Below the pieces are notes generated by a model. The model was not told the origin of the DNA. It saw only the letters and a list, made by a program, of their open reading frames with translations, and ran no database searches. The translations under genes and the position numbers were made by a program. A DNA stretch of 64,000 nucleotides, taken from contig NC_071337.1 of the NCBI RefSeq assembly GCF_027744825.2, positions 12,277,031-12,341,030 on the forward strand. Reading direction: 5' to 3'. Source of the DNA: Synchiropus splendidus. Lineage: Eukaryota; Chordata; Actinopteri; Syngnathiformes; Callionymidae. Below are positions 50,966 through 63,431 of this stretch, piece after piece (the first letter of the stretch is position 1; every line of letters begins with the position of its first letter).

Positions 50966-53776
50966 GTTAAAACTGATCGTCACAAAATGATTTATTTTAT
51001 TTATCAGCACTTTGCATTTCTAAATATAACTGGAAACGGAGCTAGGCCTTAATTTTCTTGACTCCTTTTTTCCCTTTTATTTTTAATAACATTTCATGCG
51101 TAGATAATTATATATGACAAATTGACCTTTGTGAAATTGATTCCTCTTCAAAATATATTGTAAATAAACTAAATGACTTGATTTTGTTAAAATAATTCCT
51201 GTTAGTCTACACTTCTACTGGTGTTAAAAAATGTGTATTCAATGATTTTGGATGGAAACCTGAATATTTTTACCAAAAAAATATATTGAAGACAAAGTGT
51301 TTTTAGTTTTATTATTTGTATGTGATTGCACTTTATGAAATCTATACTTGCAGCATTTTTTTCGCCTATATTTTGCTTATTAATATTCTCTCTTTTGGTT
51401 TGATCGTCACAGTCCACTGTGCCTGTATATGATGGGGCCCCTAAGTAAATGTAATTTCCACCCCTGATTCAGAGTCATTGACAGCTTGTTCCGTTGATAC
51501 AAACACAATTGTTTGTCGACTCTTTGCAGGTTGACTATTACATGAACGCGAAATACAGGAAAGCTTTTGTAACAGTGAAGACTGAATTAGTGGGTGAATG
51601 AGACGTTTCAATTTAATGTACATATCATTAATCAGAATAGTGCACAGAAAGATTGGTGCATTGTCTTTTTCAATAGAAATGTGCAATTGATGTCTTACTA
51701 AAGTGTTGGATTTGACATCATTTTTGTTGTTAACTGTGTTTGACAGCATTCACCTGTTTGACATTATGTGGAAGTTTAGTTGTATTTATGACTGAAAGGA
51801 GATGTGCCAGGGTCCACAGAGAGAAAATGAGCAAGATGGGCAGTTGAAGAAAATGATCTGTCAACGTTTGTATGACAAATTGAAAGAGGTATCCTTTAAG
51901 GAAAAAAAGAAGAATCTCATACTCTGCTCTAACTTATTGGCGAGCCCATGCACTCGCTATAATTGCATAGTAATTGAACACTTCTTATCGGGTCATGAGC
52001 TGAAATGTGTGTCGATGTGCATGTGTGATTCTTATCAAGTTGTTGCACTCAGATCTGCTTTTAAGGTAATGAATTCATCCCTCATTGCGTTCCTCCTCTT
52101 TGTCTCTTCACATTTGGACTTCCTCGAAACATCTTTAAATATCTTTGCCTGGGAGATGTACTTCACTTCAGCACTGTGGAATCCCCCTTCATCAGTCTTT
52201 TGTAGCATGTTGGAGTTTTTTGCTTTCATGGACTTCCACTTCCAGAGTTGCCACTTCTCATAAACCCTTTTCATCCATCTCAGGCTCCCAGCTACCTCAA
52301 AAATATGCTTTTATCCAGCCCAATCCGTTGCCTTTAAATAAACAAAACAAAAAAAGATTTTGTCCCCAATATGTCTTTGAAATATAGGAGTACATTAGAC
52401 TCTAGGTGAGGTAACTGAAGAGGGGGACACAACCATCACCACCCAAAACATCCAAAGTATAGGAACTTTTCACAATGGACACATCAAAGACTTAAGTGCG
52501 ATGTGATAAATATATCTTCCAAGTTTACAATTGACAAGTTACTTTTTTGAATGTATTATTTACACACTGTTTCTGTTTGTTCAGCAACCCATTTGGGTAC
52601 AAGTCAACTACTTAAGATAGTCACTGGCTAGTGGACTATCACAATAGTGGCTAGTTGTGACCTTACTTTAAAATTGTTTTCATGTTTACCTGATTTATAG
52701 CAAAACTTTTTTTAATATTCCCATCAAATCAAGGCATTCAGTTCTACTAAGCACAATCTACAACATTCAGGCATTCAGACATTTGTCGTAAAAATACAAA
52801 GCCTTGCTATGAAAAATGAAATTGTACTGTTCCTGCTAAATATGTCGGAAATGAAAGTGTCTTAGACATGCAACCAAATTGTGTTTTCAAGGCACCGAGA
52901 ACTGTTGCTGCTGTTAAACACTTCAAGTACAGCTGCCGAAATCCAAGTCATTTGGACTGTTTCACCCCTTATCGACGATAATGTCACAGCCTACATGAAT
53001 TTGAATGACCGTAATTCCTCAAAATGGAAATGCAGAGAACTGGGGCTTTGTGCACATATGATTACAAATCATCAACACGGTGGCTTGTAGCACTTTCAAG
53101 ACTGCCCAAACACACCTGTCTCAAGAGATATGTGGCCAACTCAGTGCGATGGCTCCGCAACAATTGATGCGATTAAAAACAAAATGACCTCAGAATAACT
53201 AAATAATACGAGGAGCTGAATAAAAAAAGTTGTAATACATAGAATAGTCCAATAAAATCTTTTTTTAGCTATTTCACAGTCTAAATAATCGATAATGTTG
53301 AGTAACTACGTTATAATGACAGCGTAACTTGCCCCTGACAAAAAGCATTTAGTCACATTTTTTTTTTTTTTTGCAACCATTCTACAACCAGAAAATCAAA
53401 CTAATCACAAGCAGCCCTGAAGGTGACGGTTAAGGACCAGAAGGTCAGGTTATGGCACTGTTTGATTCTGTCTGCGAGTTACCAAGCATGTGAAGATTTT
53501 CCATTTGGCGGCACTTCAGCAACTTGAAAGCTTTGAAAACCAGTTTGTTTGTGTTTGACTCGTTCATATCTGGAGGGCAATGATGCGAGTAAAAATATTA
53601 AATTGACAACAAGTGGTGATTGTGAACCAGAGAAAGGGCTAAAAAGAAATACTCTTTTTACCTGTGGTGCCCATCAATTCTTCAGCATATCTGACATTTT
53701 AGAAATCGGTGATTTGGCCGCCGGCATTGAAGGCATTTTCTAACACGCATAACATACTCGCTTCTGTCAATTGCAG

Positions 53777-53821
53777 TCGAAATGGAAAATGGAAAAATGG
53801 AGGAATCCAAGCGCGCCAAGG
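53777..53821 (+). CDS. trps1: trps1 CDS part 2: exon 3, 45 bases (predicted)
   Basis: The exon lies between ttctgtcaattgcag and the donor AAGG|GTATGC. It is exactly 45 bases, in phase 1 at both ends, and encodes V-E-M-E-N-G-K-M-E-E-S-K-R-A-K plus the first base of a Glu codon. It has two in-frame ATGs, at 53782 (G at -3, G at +4) and 53797 (A at -3, G at +4). Both contexts are better than that of the exon 2 ATG. The peptide is charged with a short basic end (SKRAK) that leads into the basic MVRKK. Skipping this exon would leave the reading frame intact. The donor is weaker than the others (GTATGC), so alternative use is plausible. If translation starts only at MVRKK, these bases are 5' UTR. 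Confidence 0.55.
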
Positions 53822-55599
53822 GTATGCTTTTTTTAATGTCATTCATCAGCAGCATAGATCAGAGGGAGATTAGGGAGAAGAATAAGAAGAGATGAAAAGA
53901 AGAGAAAGACGGAGGGAGGAGCTGGATACAAAAAAATACTAGATGAAAGGATTTAGGGTGTAGTATGAGCTCGATAGGTTTCTGACAGCGAAATTGTGTG
54001 TTTGTGTGCGTCATTGCCCGTATTTGTGTGTATGCAGGCTGATTCCACAGGGTGTATCAGCAGTTAAGATGGGTGTGTGAACCAAAGATTGCATACCTTT
54101 CCTCTTATTACTAATCCAAACTTGAATCTCTTGTAAATCTATGACCTGCTTAAGGTGTTCTCATCAAGATGTGAAGATATGCCGCTAATCCTCAGTAATT
54201 CACTGAAGCTGATCAGTTCTGACGGAAGTGGCGAAGAACTCAGATGGTCTTTGGATTGAAGTCCCGAAATAATGTGGTCTCTATTTTTGGCCCTGGTCAG
54301 TGAGCTGCGTAAAGCAGCACATCTTCTGAGCAGTTATGGCAAGAGTCAACTTGTCATAAATATGGAATGATACTGTGAATGTTTTGGAGTGGCATATTTA
54401 AAGGTAATTTACTTTTATCAATAATGTGATTAATATTCTGAAACGGCAACTTCATTTGACTCATGCAGGCCATCAAAGAAAATTAAGAACAAAATGTTTG
54501 TATCAAGCCAAGGTACAAGTGAATAAATAAATATAAATATTTTTAAAAATACACCAACATATGCATTAACATTGAGTGACACTTTAGAGAGCCAGTGGGA
54601 GACACTACAAATTGGCTCCAAGTACTTGCCATAAACATGTCTGGTTTTCTTGCTCTCTGTTTTCTGGGTGCTCCCGATTGGATATAAGGTCAGTGAATCT
54701 GGATGTCATTTACTGGCACAGAAAGCTGTGATCTGTCGTATCCTGAAATAATGCAATAAACATTCACTCGCTGCTGAAGAAACCTTCACAAAAATAGCCT
54801 CATATAAATGATAAATATTTTGTCTCATCAAAACTTTGCAAACATGGGTTTGTCAGGGACACAAAGCCATTTTTTCCAAGTTAATTCAATGTTCAATATA
54901 ATTTATATTAGAGTATTTCAGACTAGGATGTGATTGCACTTTGGCCCTAGGTCACCATTCAGATATTTCACTTTCTCTCTGACATTGGTTGAAGTAAAAT
55001 CACTTATACAAGGTTTTTCATTAGATTCCACATTTAAATTCTGCAACTGAATTTTAAATATGGCGGCCACGGCAGTCATTCTTTAAACAGGTGAGTATTT
55101 CTATGTTAATCTTTGTCTTTAAAGAACTAAAAATATTCAGGAAGTGCAGCATCTACATAAGAACTATCTGTACAATTTGCACAATTTTCATGCTAACCAT
55201 GTGAGGAGATATAGGAGATATAGTTCCTTATTAAATGTACGAATATAATGTTTTGCTGCTGTGTAAATAGCCGGCCATTTTGAAGTTCCATATGCGTAGT
55301 CATTTTTGTTATGGCTGTGCATTAAAGTTTGTTGAATGGCTTTGTACTCTTTCTGTTTTTGTACATTTTGAAAAAGAAATTGTGACGATGTTGGTGCTGC
55401 AAGTAAGACTCCCAGGTACATCCATAAAACTTCACATTGATAGTGGTGGTCATATTACGGTAGTCACTATTTTCAGTCTTTTTGATTTTTTTTTTTTTAC
55501 TAATTTAATTAAAATGCAGCATCCTTTAAAGCAATATTTTATTGCACTAATAAAACGTGTTTTTCTCCAGCTGTTTATCCCTGCAGGCAAGCCAAAAGT

Positions 55600-55642
55600 C
55601 ACAGATTCACCGAAGAGCCTTCCGCTCTTCAGTGAATCTGTG
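55600..55642. other. Compact 19-bp hairpin, 5-base loop
   Basis: cacagattcaccgaagagc (55600-55618) pairs with gctcttcagtgaatctgtg (55624-55642), with one mismatch, around the loop cttcc. On the minus strand the mismatch becomes a G-U wobble. The stem does not extend beyond these bases, and it is short for a microRNA precursor. Confidence 0.85.
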
Positions 55643-58460
55643 TGTATGTATGCATGTGTGTTTTTTGTTATTATGCAGGGCAGAGGAAATTAAAGCTCAG
55701 ACTGAGCCTCAGGGCTTGTAAAACTGTCTGCGTCACGTCTATTTGTGTTGATTTGTGTATACGTTTCTCTAAGCTTTGAAAACATTTAGTTGATGCAGAA
55801 AATAAGGAAATAAAACCACCAAAGACACATATTGTAAGGATGTGCTCAATCCACTTTTTTATTATTGTGAAACTTTGCATGGTGTTTATGTGGAGCTTCC
55901 CCTTTTCAGTGTGTTGTGACTTCCATATTTGTGTGTCACGTTCTTCTTTAATCAAGTGACACACTTTCGTACTCACTCCATTGTTATCAGTATTGCCACT
56001 CCCTTTTCTTTTACTCATGCCACGATTGATTGTGACGGCGCTTGATCTTTTGTTGAACCGGTCTATAAATATCTGAGTTGTCTTACGCGGAACCTGGTCA
56101 TTAATGATAGCTTTACATAGTTACGTCTGATAGAAAGAACCGTGTTTAATGCATGAGTCAACTCTGATATTCAACTGAAAGGTCAACATGTGTTTATTGC
56201 AGGATAGTATCCAAGCAACCCACTTACGACAAACCAAAATATGTAAATACAGTAAGTGTAGTAGCTCATGCAGGGAGGCTTTGTTTGGGCCCAGATGAGT
56301 ACCATGTCTCCACCCTATGCTGAGAATGAGGACAGTGCTTCTCTCTTGCCCCTCCCCACCCCGTATGAAGTAAACGTTTCGTGCCCTCCCAACTCTCCTC
56401 GGGCTCTGTAAATATTATCATTTGTCCATAAAATTAGTAAAAGTACACCTCTGCATTACATTGTATCCTTGTTAACGTTAAAGAAAAGAAAAAAAAGAAA
56501 GTAATATAGATGAAATTACAGTAAAGAATAACTTTAAGTGCATCAATTTGCCCCACCGTTCAGAAAAATGACAGCAGCATAAACAAAGAAGCTAAATCTC
56601 ACCATGACCATGGTGGAACCTGCTACTTATGATGTGCTTCTTCTGGTGAGGATTCATGAAACAGTGTCCTCATTGCCAGAGCTCTGAAGGTGGTGCTCTT
56701 GGTTTAAAAATGATGTTAAGTCTCCCAACCCCTTGAAATGCAACCGTGGAACAGTCCAGGAGACTGATCACAAGATACGACTTTGGTGTGCATCAACATT
56801 GTAAAAGACACTATATCAGGACTGTAAAACCCCTCAGCCTTAGACGTGTGCTCTCTCACCACTCAATTTAACTCTTCATTAAAACTGAAAGTAGAGCCTG
56901 TCCTCCTTTGTTGTTTGCCAGAGTATACTGTAGTAATGCCAGTTTTTTTTTTTTATCTGAAGTTGTGTCAAGTGATGTTCTTATGCATTGTGCTGACATT
57001 GTTATTCAACTTCAACTTGTGTGATTGTTGCCCCCCAAATTTCTGTGGGAATTTTGAATTATTTATTGTTATATTTGGTCTTGTTTCGATCTCTTACAAA
57101 GGAGCGAAAAAAGTGAACTATTAATCTATGCCATACTGTTACAACAGAATGATGTTTGACAAAAGTTATGAGTTAAATAATTCATTTAGCTTTGTAGCTT
57201 TTGACCTCCCAATCAGGCTTTTAATAGACAAGTTATCATCACAGTTGAAATGTGCATAGCTAGGTTCATAATCATTTTTTTTTCTGTGTATATATCCTGC
57301 TCATTAATTCTCATCTGTGAAACATTATTGTGTTTTAATAGGTGCTGCTCGTATCATGCTTCTTTTATTGCATGCATCACTTCCTACCCAGGCAAATATG
57401 AACCAGTTCCCTTTACCTTGTGATTTTGACATTTTCACTCTGATTCATGCACAGCCGATCACACTCGCCTTTAAAATATAGTTTTTGTTATCATCTTGAC
57501 GGGACAGTTCTTTTATGTAATGAGGGAGCATTTGTAGACATGACCACACACACGTGGTATGCTACACACAGTCTCTCACAAGAGAATGCTCTGAGGAGCA
57601 TAGCAGGGGAGCCCTGTCTGTATCTTAGTGTCTGCGGATGAAGTTAAAATCCAGACCATCATTCCAGAGGCCAGACTATTGAGTCTTTTAAACTCTTAGT
57701 TCAGAGATTATTGAAATAGCAGAAGTCTGTACGTACATTATTCTTCCTCTAGATTTCTGCGTTTCCACTGAAAGCTGAAGCTTGTGCCTGCTTCTAGATG
57801 AACCCAGGCGGAAAAGTAAAAATGACAAGTGATGAAAAAAAACTATGAATCATCATCATTGATAATATGCATATTATGACAGCTCATTTTTGGATTATTA
57901 TATTATTGATGTCATAACTCTAAATTTTGTTCATTTCCGTTAATAGATTTGAGGCTTTAACTTGTTTAGTTGTAGACCATGTCAAAATTCCAACATGTTC
58001 TTTGTACTCTTCACCCTTACTATCTTCTAACAACTGGATTATCTCCAGTAAAGGAGGCCCTGGTGGCACCTCAATGATGTCTTTAAACAGTGTAGTGAAT
58101 CGTGAAGCAACATTTCTTCACCTGTCTCCAGTACAAAGCAGCTAACCACCAAACCGAAGTAACTGCATTTTATCTTTTGCGACACAGAGGTTCATTGCAA
58201 TAGATGTGGTTAGGTGTTGAAAACAGCTACCATTTCCTGTATACTCCAGGCGTCTATCTGTAGTAATAGTAAATATTACACCAAGAGGCAAAAAAGTCTT
58301 TTCTCAATTTTATTAAGTACACAGAGTCCTTTCACCCAAAACACACAATGATAATTATAATAATATTGACCCAACATCAAAAGTCAAAACAGAGTTTCCT
58401 CTGCCTCCAATGTTCAGTCATTGACTTCCTGCAGGAGTGAACTAACCCCCTGCAGAGTTC

Positions 58461-58464
58461 ACGC

Positions 58465-58509
<45 letters not shown>
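58461..58509. repeat. (CA)n microsatellite
   Basis: About 49 bases of CA with CG interruptions at the left end. Confidence 0.95.
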
Positions 58510-58513
<4 letters not shown>

Positions 58514-61500
58514 CCATAGCTTCTCAGACCTTGGGTGCTGCTCCTATCCAGTGTACTTCCTCAGGGTCATAGAAAACAAGCTGAAAATTGTTGGTGGATG
58601 TGTGAGTGAAATGTTTTTTTGTCTGTCTGTTTCTTTCTTTAAAGCTTTAAGTTGAATTGAGAGCAAAACTGTGATTTCCTTTTGATTACCAAGCAATAGC
58701 CAACGAAATTTCAAGCTTGCCTGACGTGTAGCTTTGTCCTTCATGAAAATGTCAGTGCACTTAGTTAAGTAACTGCAAGGTGGGGGATTCAGTTGGTAAC
58801 GTGGGCAAACGCTCAGCTCTCACAGCTGCTGATGTGCAAGACAATCGGACACATCTGCCAGAGATGTTTGTCCTGAAAATTGACCGCAGGGCTTGTTGAT
58901 CATGAGCATGTATAAAAACTTGAAATCAATTGAAGAATAAAGTCGGGATAGCGGTGCCGCAAAGTGTACAGACAAGACAGTATGGCATCATCCTGACTGG
59001 CAAAGTGCAAAGTTCATTTCTACTTTCTTCATGGTCCTATAGTACGAGCTTTTATGTTTGGAAATGTTTCTAATGAATGATAAAAGTGAGTCATGAAGTT
59101 TGGGGTTTCTGCTACAATCACTGCACACCGCTATGGTGGAAAAAAAGCCGCCATGCTTTCGGTGTTGTGCTCTATTGCGTGTTGCCCTCCAGAAGTGAAG
59201 CAAAGCTGTTGCAGTTGTTTTCCCATTCATCTGATCAAGGAAGGATTGTCATATCGTCAATACGTCTTGGGTTCTCTGCAGTACTAAATTAGGATGACTT
59301 TGACTGTGAACAAAATATGAAATACATAACACAATTGTGGTTATGATCATGATATTGCGAAGCACTTGTTGATTGTGGGCAGAAGTTTTTCTAACTACTA
59401 ACTGTCAAACCGCGATCATGAAGAAACGCCTTCCAGATTTATGGGTCACCTGCTGTGACATGCAGCTGAGGAGGAGTTTATAATGTATTGTGTATGATGC
59501 TTGTTAAAATGGTGAGACGCCATTCGTCTAGCCTACACATGGTGCGTCATCTTGAAGTTACTTATGCATGGTTCATTGTCATCAGTGCGGTACAGTCCAC
59601 AAAGATGAATGTGATTCACATACAGCAAAGTTGGTGAATGGTTTGCAGTTTCCTGGACCGAGCAGAAAATAATGATTCATTGGCTCAAGTTGTCCTCAAC
59701 GACATGGTGCATAGATTCAAGCTCAACAATGAATGACAACGGTGATGCTGCCCACGAAGATTTCATGTCTTCAATACAATTCGAGTTTTTTTGTTTTTGT
59801 GATTTTTGGATATAACATTAAATTTTAAATGTTTCTTCATCCCCGGCAACACTCAGTGGTGGAGAGGCAAAGAGGATTTTGGAGTTGATCGAAAAGTAAA
59901 AGGCCAGAAGTGGAGAGAGTGGGAGATGGAAATGGGTGGGTGGGTGTAACAGATTAATAAAGAGAGCAACAGATGAAAGACTGACGGATAAATGGCAAGG
60001 TTCCTGTCTGGTGGTGAAAGACCTTTGTAAGGAATGGAAAAAGTGGAGAGAAAGAATGAAGAAAAAAGGAGGCGTTGAAATAAGAAGTTAGATTATGTTT
60101 GACATTTAAGATTTTACATGCTGTTGCCTCATTACAAACAACTCTCGTCCCGTGAATGTGTGTTTGTGCCTGTGTGCGCTTGTGCACGAATGTGTCATTA
60201 AGACCCCTGGCATTGATTAGAGACCTGTTGGGCAACTGAAAGCTTCTAGTCTTAAAATGGCAGGTGGACAGCTCCGTCGCTGCCCGTCGGTTTCTCCATC
60301 TACCTGTCCTTTATTCAATTTGTTGCTTACCGCTGAAAAAAATCAATTCCTACTTGCAGCTATTTTGCCCTTCAACTCGAAAAAGGCTGTTTTGCTCTTG
60401 TTTCTTTCTGACATATCAGTTCAGCAAAACCACTATGGTTGCTGTTGGAATAATTACTCCGTATTTATATCAGCTTGTAAGGCTCCACTTCTGCTCTCTC
60501 CCCATGACAGGGGTTGAAATAAAATAAATACAAATAATAATAAAGGCAGAGCCTTGTGTGCCCATTTTGGTTTCTTGTTTTGTCTTACAAATTATTCTGT
60601 TGTAATGTGAGAAAAGGTGCACACAGTGAACAATGTGACATAAACAAGAACATGGTGTTGAACTATCATCATTATCATATAAGACGTCTTATGATATGAT
60701 TAGATCTAAGACCTAAAATTGGAAATCAGGTGCTTTCTGAAATAAAGGGAAAAGTTTGTTAAGATAAAAGTAGTAGAAGTAGAAGCATGCACTCACATTC
60801 CTGTAACTTCTTGAATACTGCAATAGTTTGGCATGAATTGGACGGTCACCTCCTTCTTCTGGGAAGCATTATTAGTTTGGAGAGCTTTTCTGTTCTATAC
60901 TGCCTGCCAGTCTCTTTTGCTTTTTCTAAACTTTCTTTTCCCTTCCTCCATCATCTGTCTATTTGTTTCCTCCTTCTATTCTGTCCCACCATCCTGCACC
61001 TCTCTCCTCAATATTGAATGTTCTTTGTGCCGACTCTAGTTAATGCTGCCTTTACCGTGATATATGATATACCGTGACTTATTATTGGCAGATTTTTTAC
61101 TTAAATAACATCAATGAAATAATCAATTGTTGATGGACTGGAAGAGCTTCCCAAGTCAAACGGTGGAGTGCCTATTTTTCAGGTCTGCAAGATAAAGCTG
61201 TGTCTGATTTCATCGACATTAACCCGCTGATCTTTCAGCACCAACAAATCTTTGCATGTTGTTGCTTCTGGAGAAAGTGTGATGGTGCTGCTGCTTGTGA
61301 TCTGAATCTGTGTTCGTTGAAATGAGGAGCAGGGATTGTCTGTCACCCGACCTGTCCCATTGAGGCCTTTGGTGTTTGCCGTTTTGTTGCCAGTTAATGT
61401 GTAATGTTGTCGAGTTCTGTATCTCATTGCAGTTGATAGTAAGGCTGCGTATACTGCCTGAAGCCAGTTGTGACTGTCCAAAGATGAACTCTTGGTTGAC

Positions 61501-62341
61501 AGCAATATTGGATCATTTTGCAATAAGAAGTCAAATACCATTGTATATACAATTGGTTAAAAATTGATGCGAACCCAGCTTTGTCATCCTGGACTGAGCT
61601 TAATATGTGACTTTTTACTAAAATGGCATGCATTGGGCTAGGGACACACGGATTCCAGAAATGTTGTAATTGTATCATAAGGGCTCTGCAATGACTCAAA
61701 ACCAAATGGACCTGACACTTGGTTGGTGTATGTCTTTCATGTCTAATGTGTAATAGTTGGAGTGGCATTTTCAGGTAACTAATCAGCAACCAAATAACAA
61801 ACACTGTCAAAATGAAAGCATAATCAAAATATAATGCTGAACTCCGGGACTTACACAAACGTTGTGGGAAGACAGGTGCAGAACCACCCAGCTCACAATG
61901 GTAGTGGTGAGCCAACTATGTATTCTAATCTGACAGTGGCGCCCAACAAACTGGTGGGCATTGTTTCATTTTACAACATGTCATGAGAGCGTATCTGCAG
62001 CCACGAGACACTTCTGAAGTTCTTTCTTGAGTCACTGATGTTTCCGTGAGCTTGCTCTCAGCAAATAATAAGGGCTTATCTCTCACGCAAAGATCAACCC
62101 ACTTTCGGGGGCCACAAACATCCTATCTAGCTTCCACAGCCATTAGTCATGCAGTAAAAGCACATGCAGACACAGTGTCTTCCCCGTCATGTTGCATTGA
62201 TCTAGCCATGATCATATTGTTGGCGTCTATCGGGCGCTTTCTCTGCGTTTATGACCAGATCCATGCACATACAGGCGTAGCACTTGGGTCAATGAGTTGA
62301 CTGTGTTTATGACTGAATATGAACCGAACGACCACAAATAA

Positions 62342-62369
62342 ACACACACACACACACATACACACACAT
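62342..62369. repeat. (CA)n microsatellite
   Basis: About 28 bases of CA with one TA interruption. Confidence 0.93.
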
Positions 62370-63431
62370 CCCACTGTCACGATTTGTTGTTAACAGAGCA
62401 ACCACAATTGTTCTCATTTCAAACAAAAGAAAGATTATGGTTTAAGTTAAAACACATGGCGGGGAAGCTGATGGCTTTTGAACAGTGATCGTAAAGAAGG
62501 GATAGTGGAAGATGATAGAGAGGGGAAGAAAACAGCTTTTTGTTGTTACTATTTTGTTTTTGTTTTTTCAAATATTGTTGTCTGGAAATGGCAATAGTTG
62601 ATAGCAGAGCATTCTTTATTGACAGTGGGTTTATTACTTTCATAATAAAGCTGTTGACTGAAATCTATTATGAAAATTCAAGTGGTTGTAAGATGAGAGA
62701 TGGAAAACTATACAAGATTAAACTAAGTTGGAAAGATGGAAAGGACATATCTTCAACTTGTGAGACAATGAGGGGAAAAAAAGAAGGTTGGAAAATGAAG
62801 GAGGGGTGAGGTTGAATGGGATGAATTACACTCTGCCACTTCCACCATTCATCTTTCTGTTCTCACGGCTGTGGTGCCTCACTATCCCCTGCCCTTCTGC
62901 CCAGCACTTTCAGACCCTTCATGTGAGTCCACCCTCCACACTCTGCTGTCCTCACACTCACCCTGTGATTTGGTTAGAGTTTGATGTGGTTTTTGATTTC
63001 ACATGGCTTCCACAGTTGTCAGATGATGAGTCCAAACTGGTTTTGACAGTGCCCATTTCCCTCTGGTGTCCTCAGAAGAGGGCAGTCAATAAAACAATGG
63101 TTTCTGCAGCTCTAGAAATATAGAAGACATATATTATATTGATTGATTGATTGCTATTGTGTGTCACTTGATTCTTTGTTTAAAACCTAATTGCTTGTAA
63201 TTATACCTAATTTGAGAAGGCAAAAATAAATTACAAATATACATAAAATATTTTTTACAACCCTGGCAAGGAACCTTCCAATCAATGCTATGTTGCTTGT
63301 TCAGTTTTTCTGTTAGAAATATGTAATATTTAATATTGCATCTTCCTATTGCATTAAATTAGTGTAAAATGTACTAGTTTTTTTTTTAATAGTTATCTTT
63401 TCTTATTTAGATCTTTTCTTTTCTTTTCCAG

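Larger units (their letters stand above)
39027..53776 (+). other. trps1: trps1 intron 2 (predicted)
   Basis: A 14.7-kb GT-AG intron (GTAAGT to tcaattgcag). It contains LINE and DNA-transposon relics, a TG microsatellite near 48300 and long AT-rich stretches. The frames within it are short, low-complexity or inside repeats. I see no gene in it. Confidence 0.6.
53822..63431 (+). other. trps1: trps1 intron 3 (predicted)
   Basis: A 9.6-kb GT-AG intron whose acceptor has a long pyrimidine tract (cttttcttttcttttccag). It carries a purine-rich stretch just after the donor (53868-53935), a perfect small hairpin at 55600-55642, CA microsatellites and otherwise unique AT-rich DNA. No gene is supported in it. 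Confidence 0.65.

Noticed and set aside
55600..55642. MicroRNA precursor
   Set aside because: The stem is 19 bp with a 5-base loop and no extension, shorter than typical Drosha/Dicer substrates. It is kept only as a structural observation.
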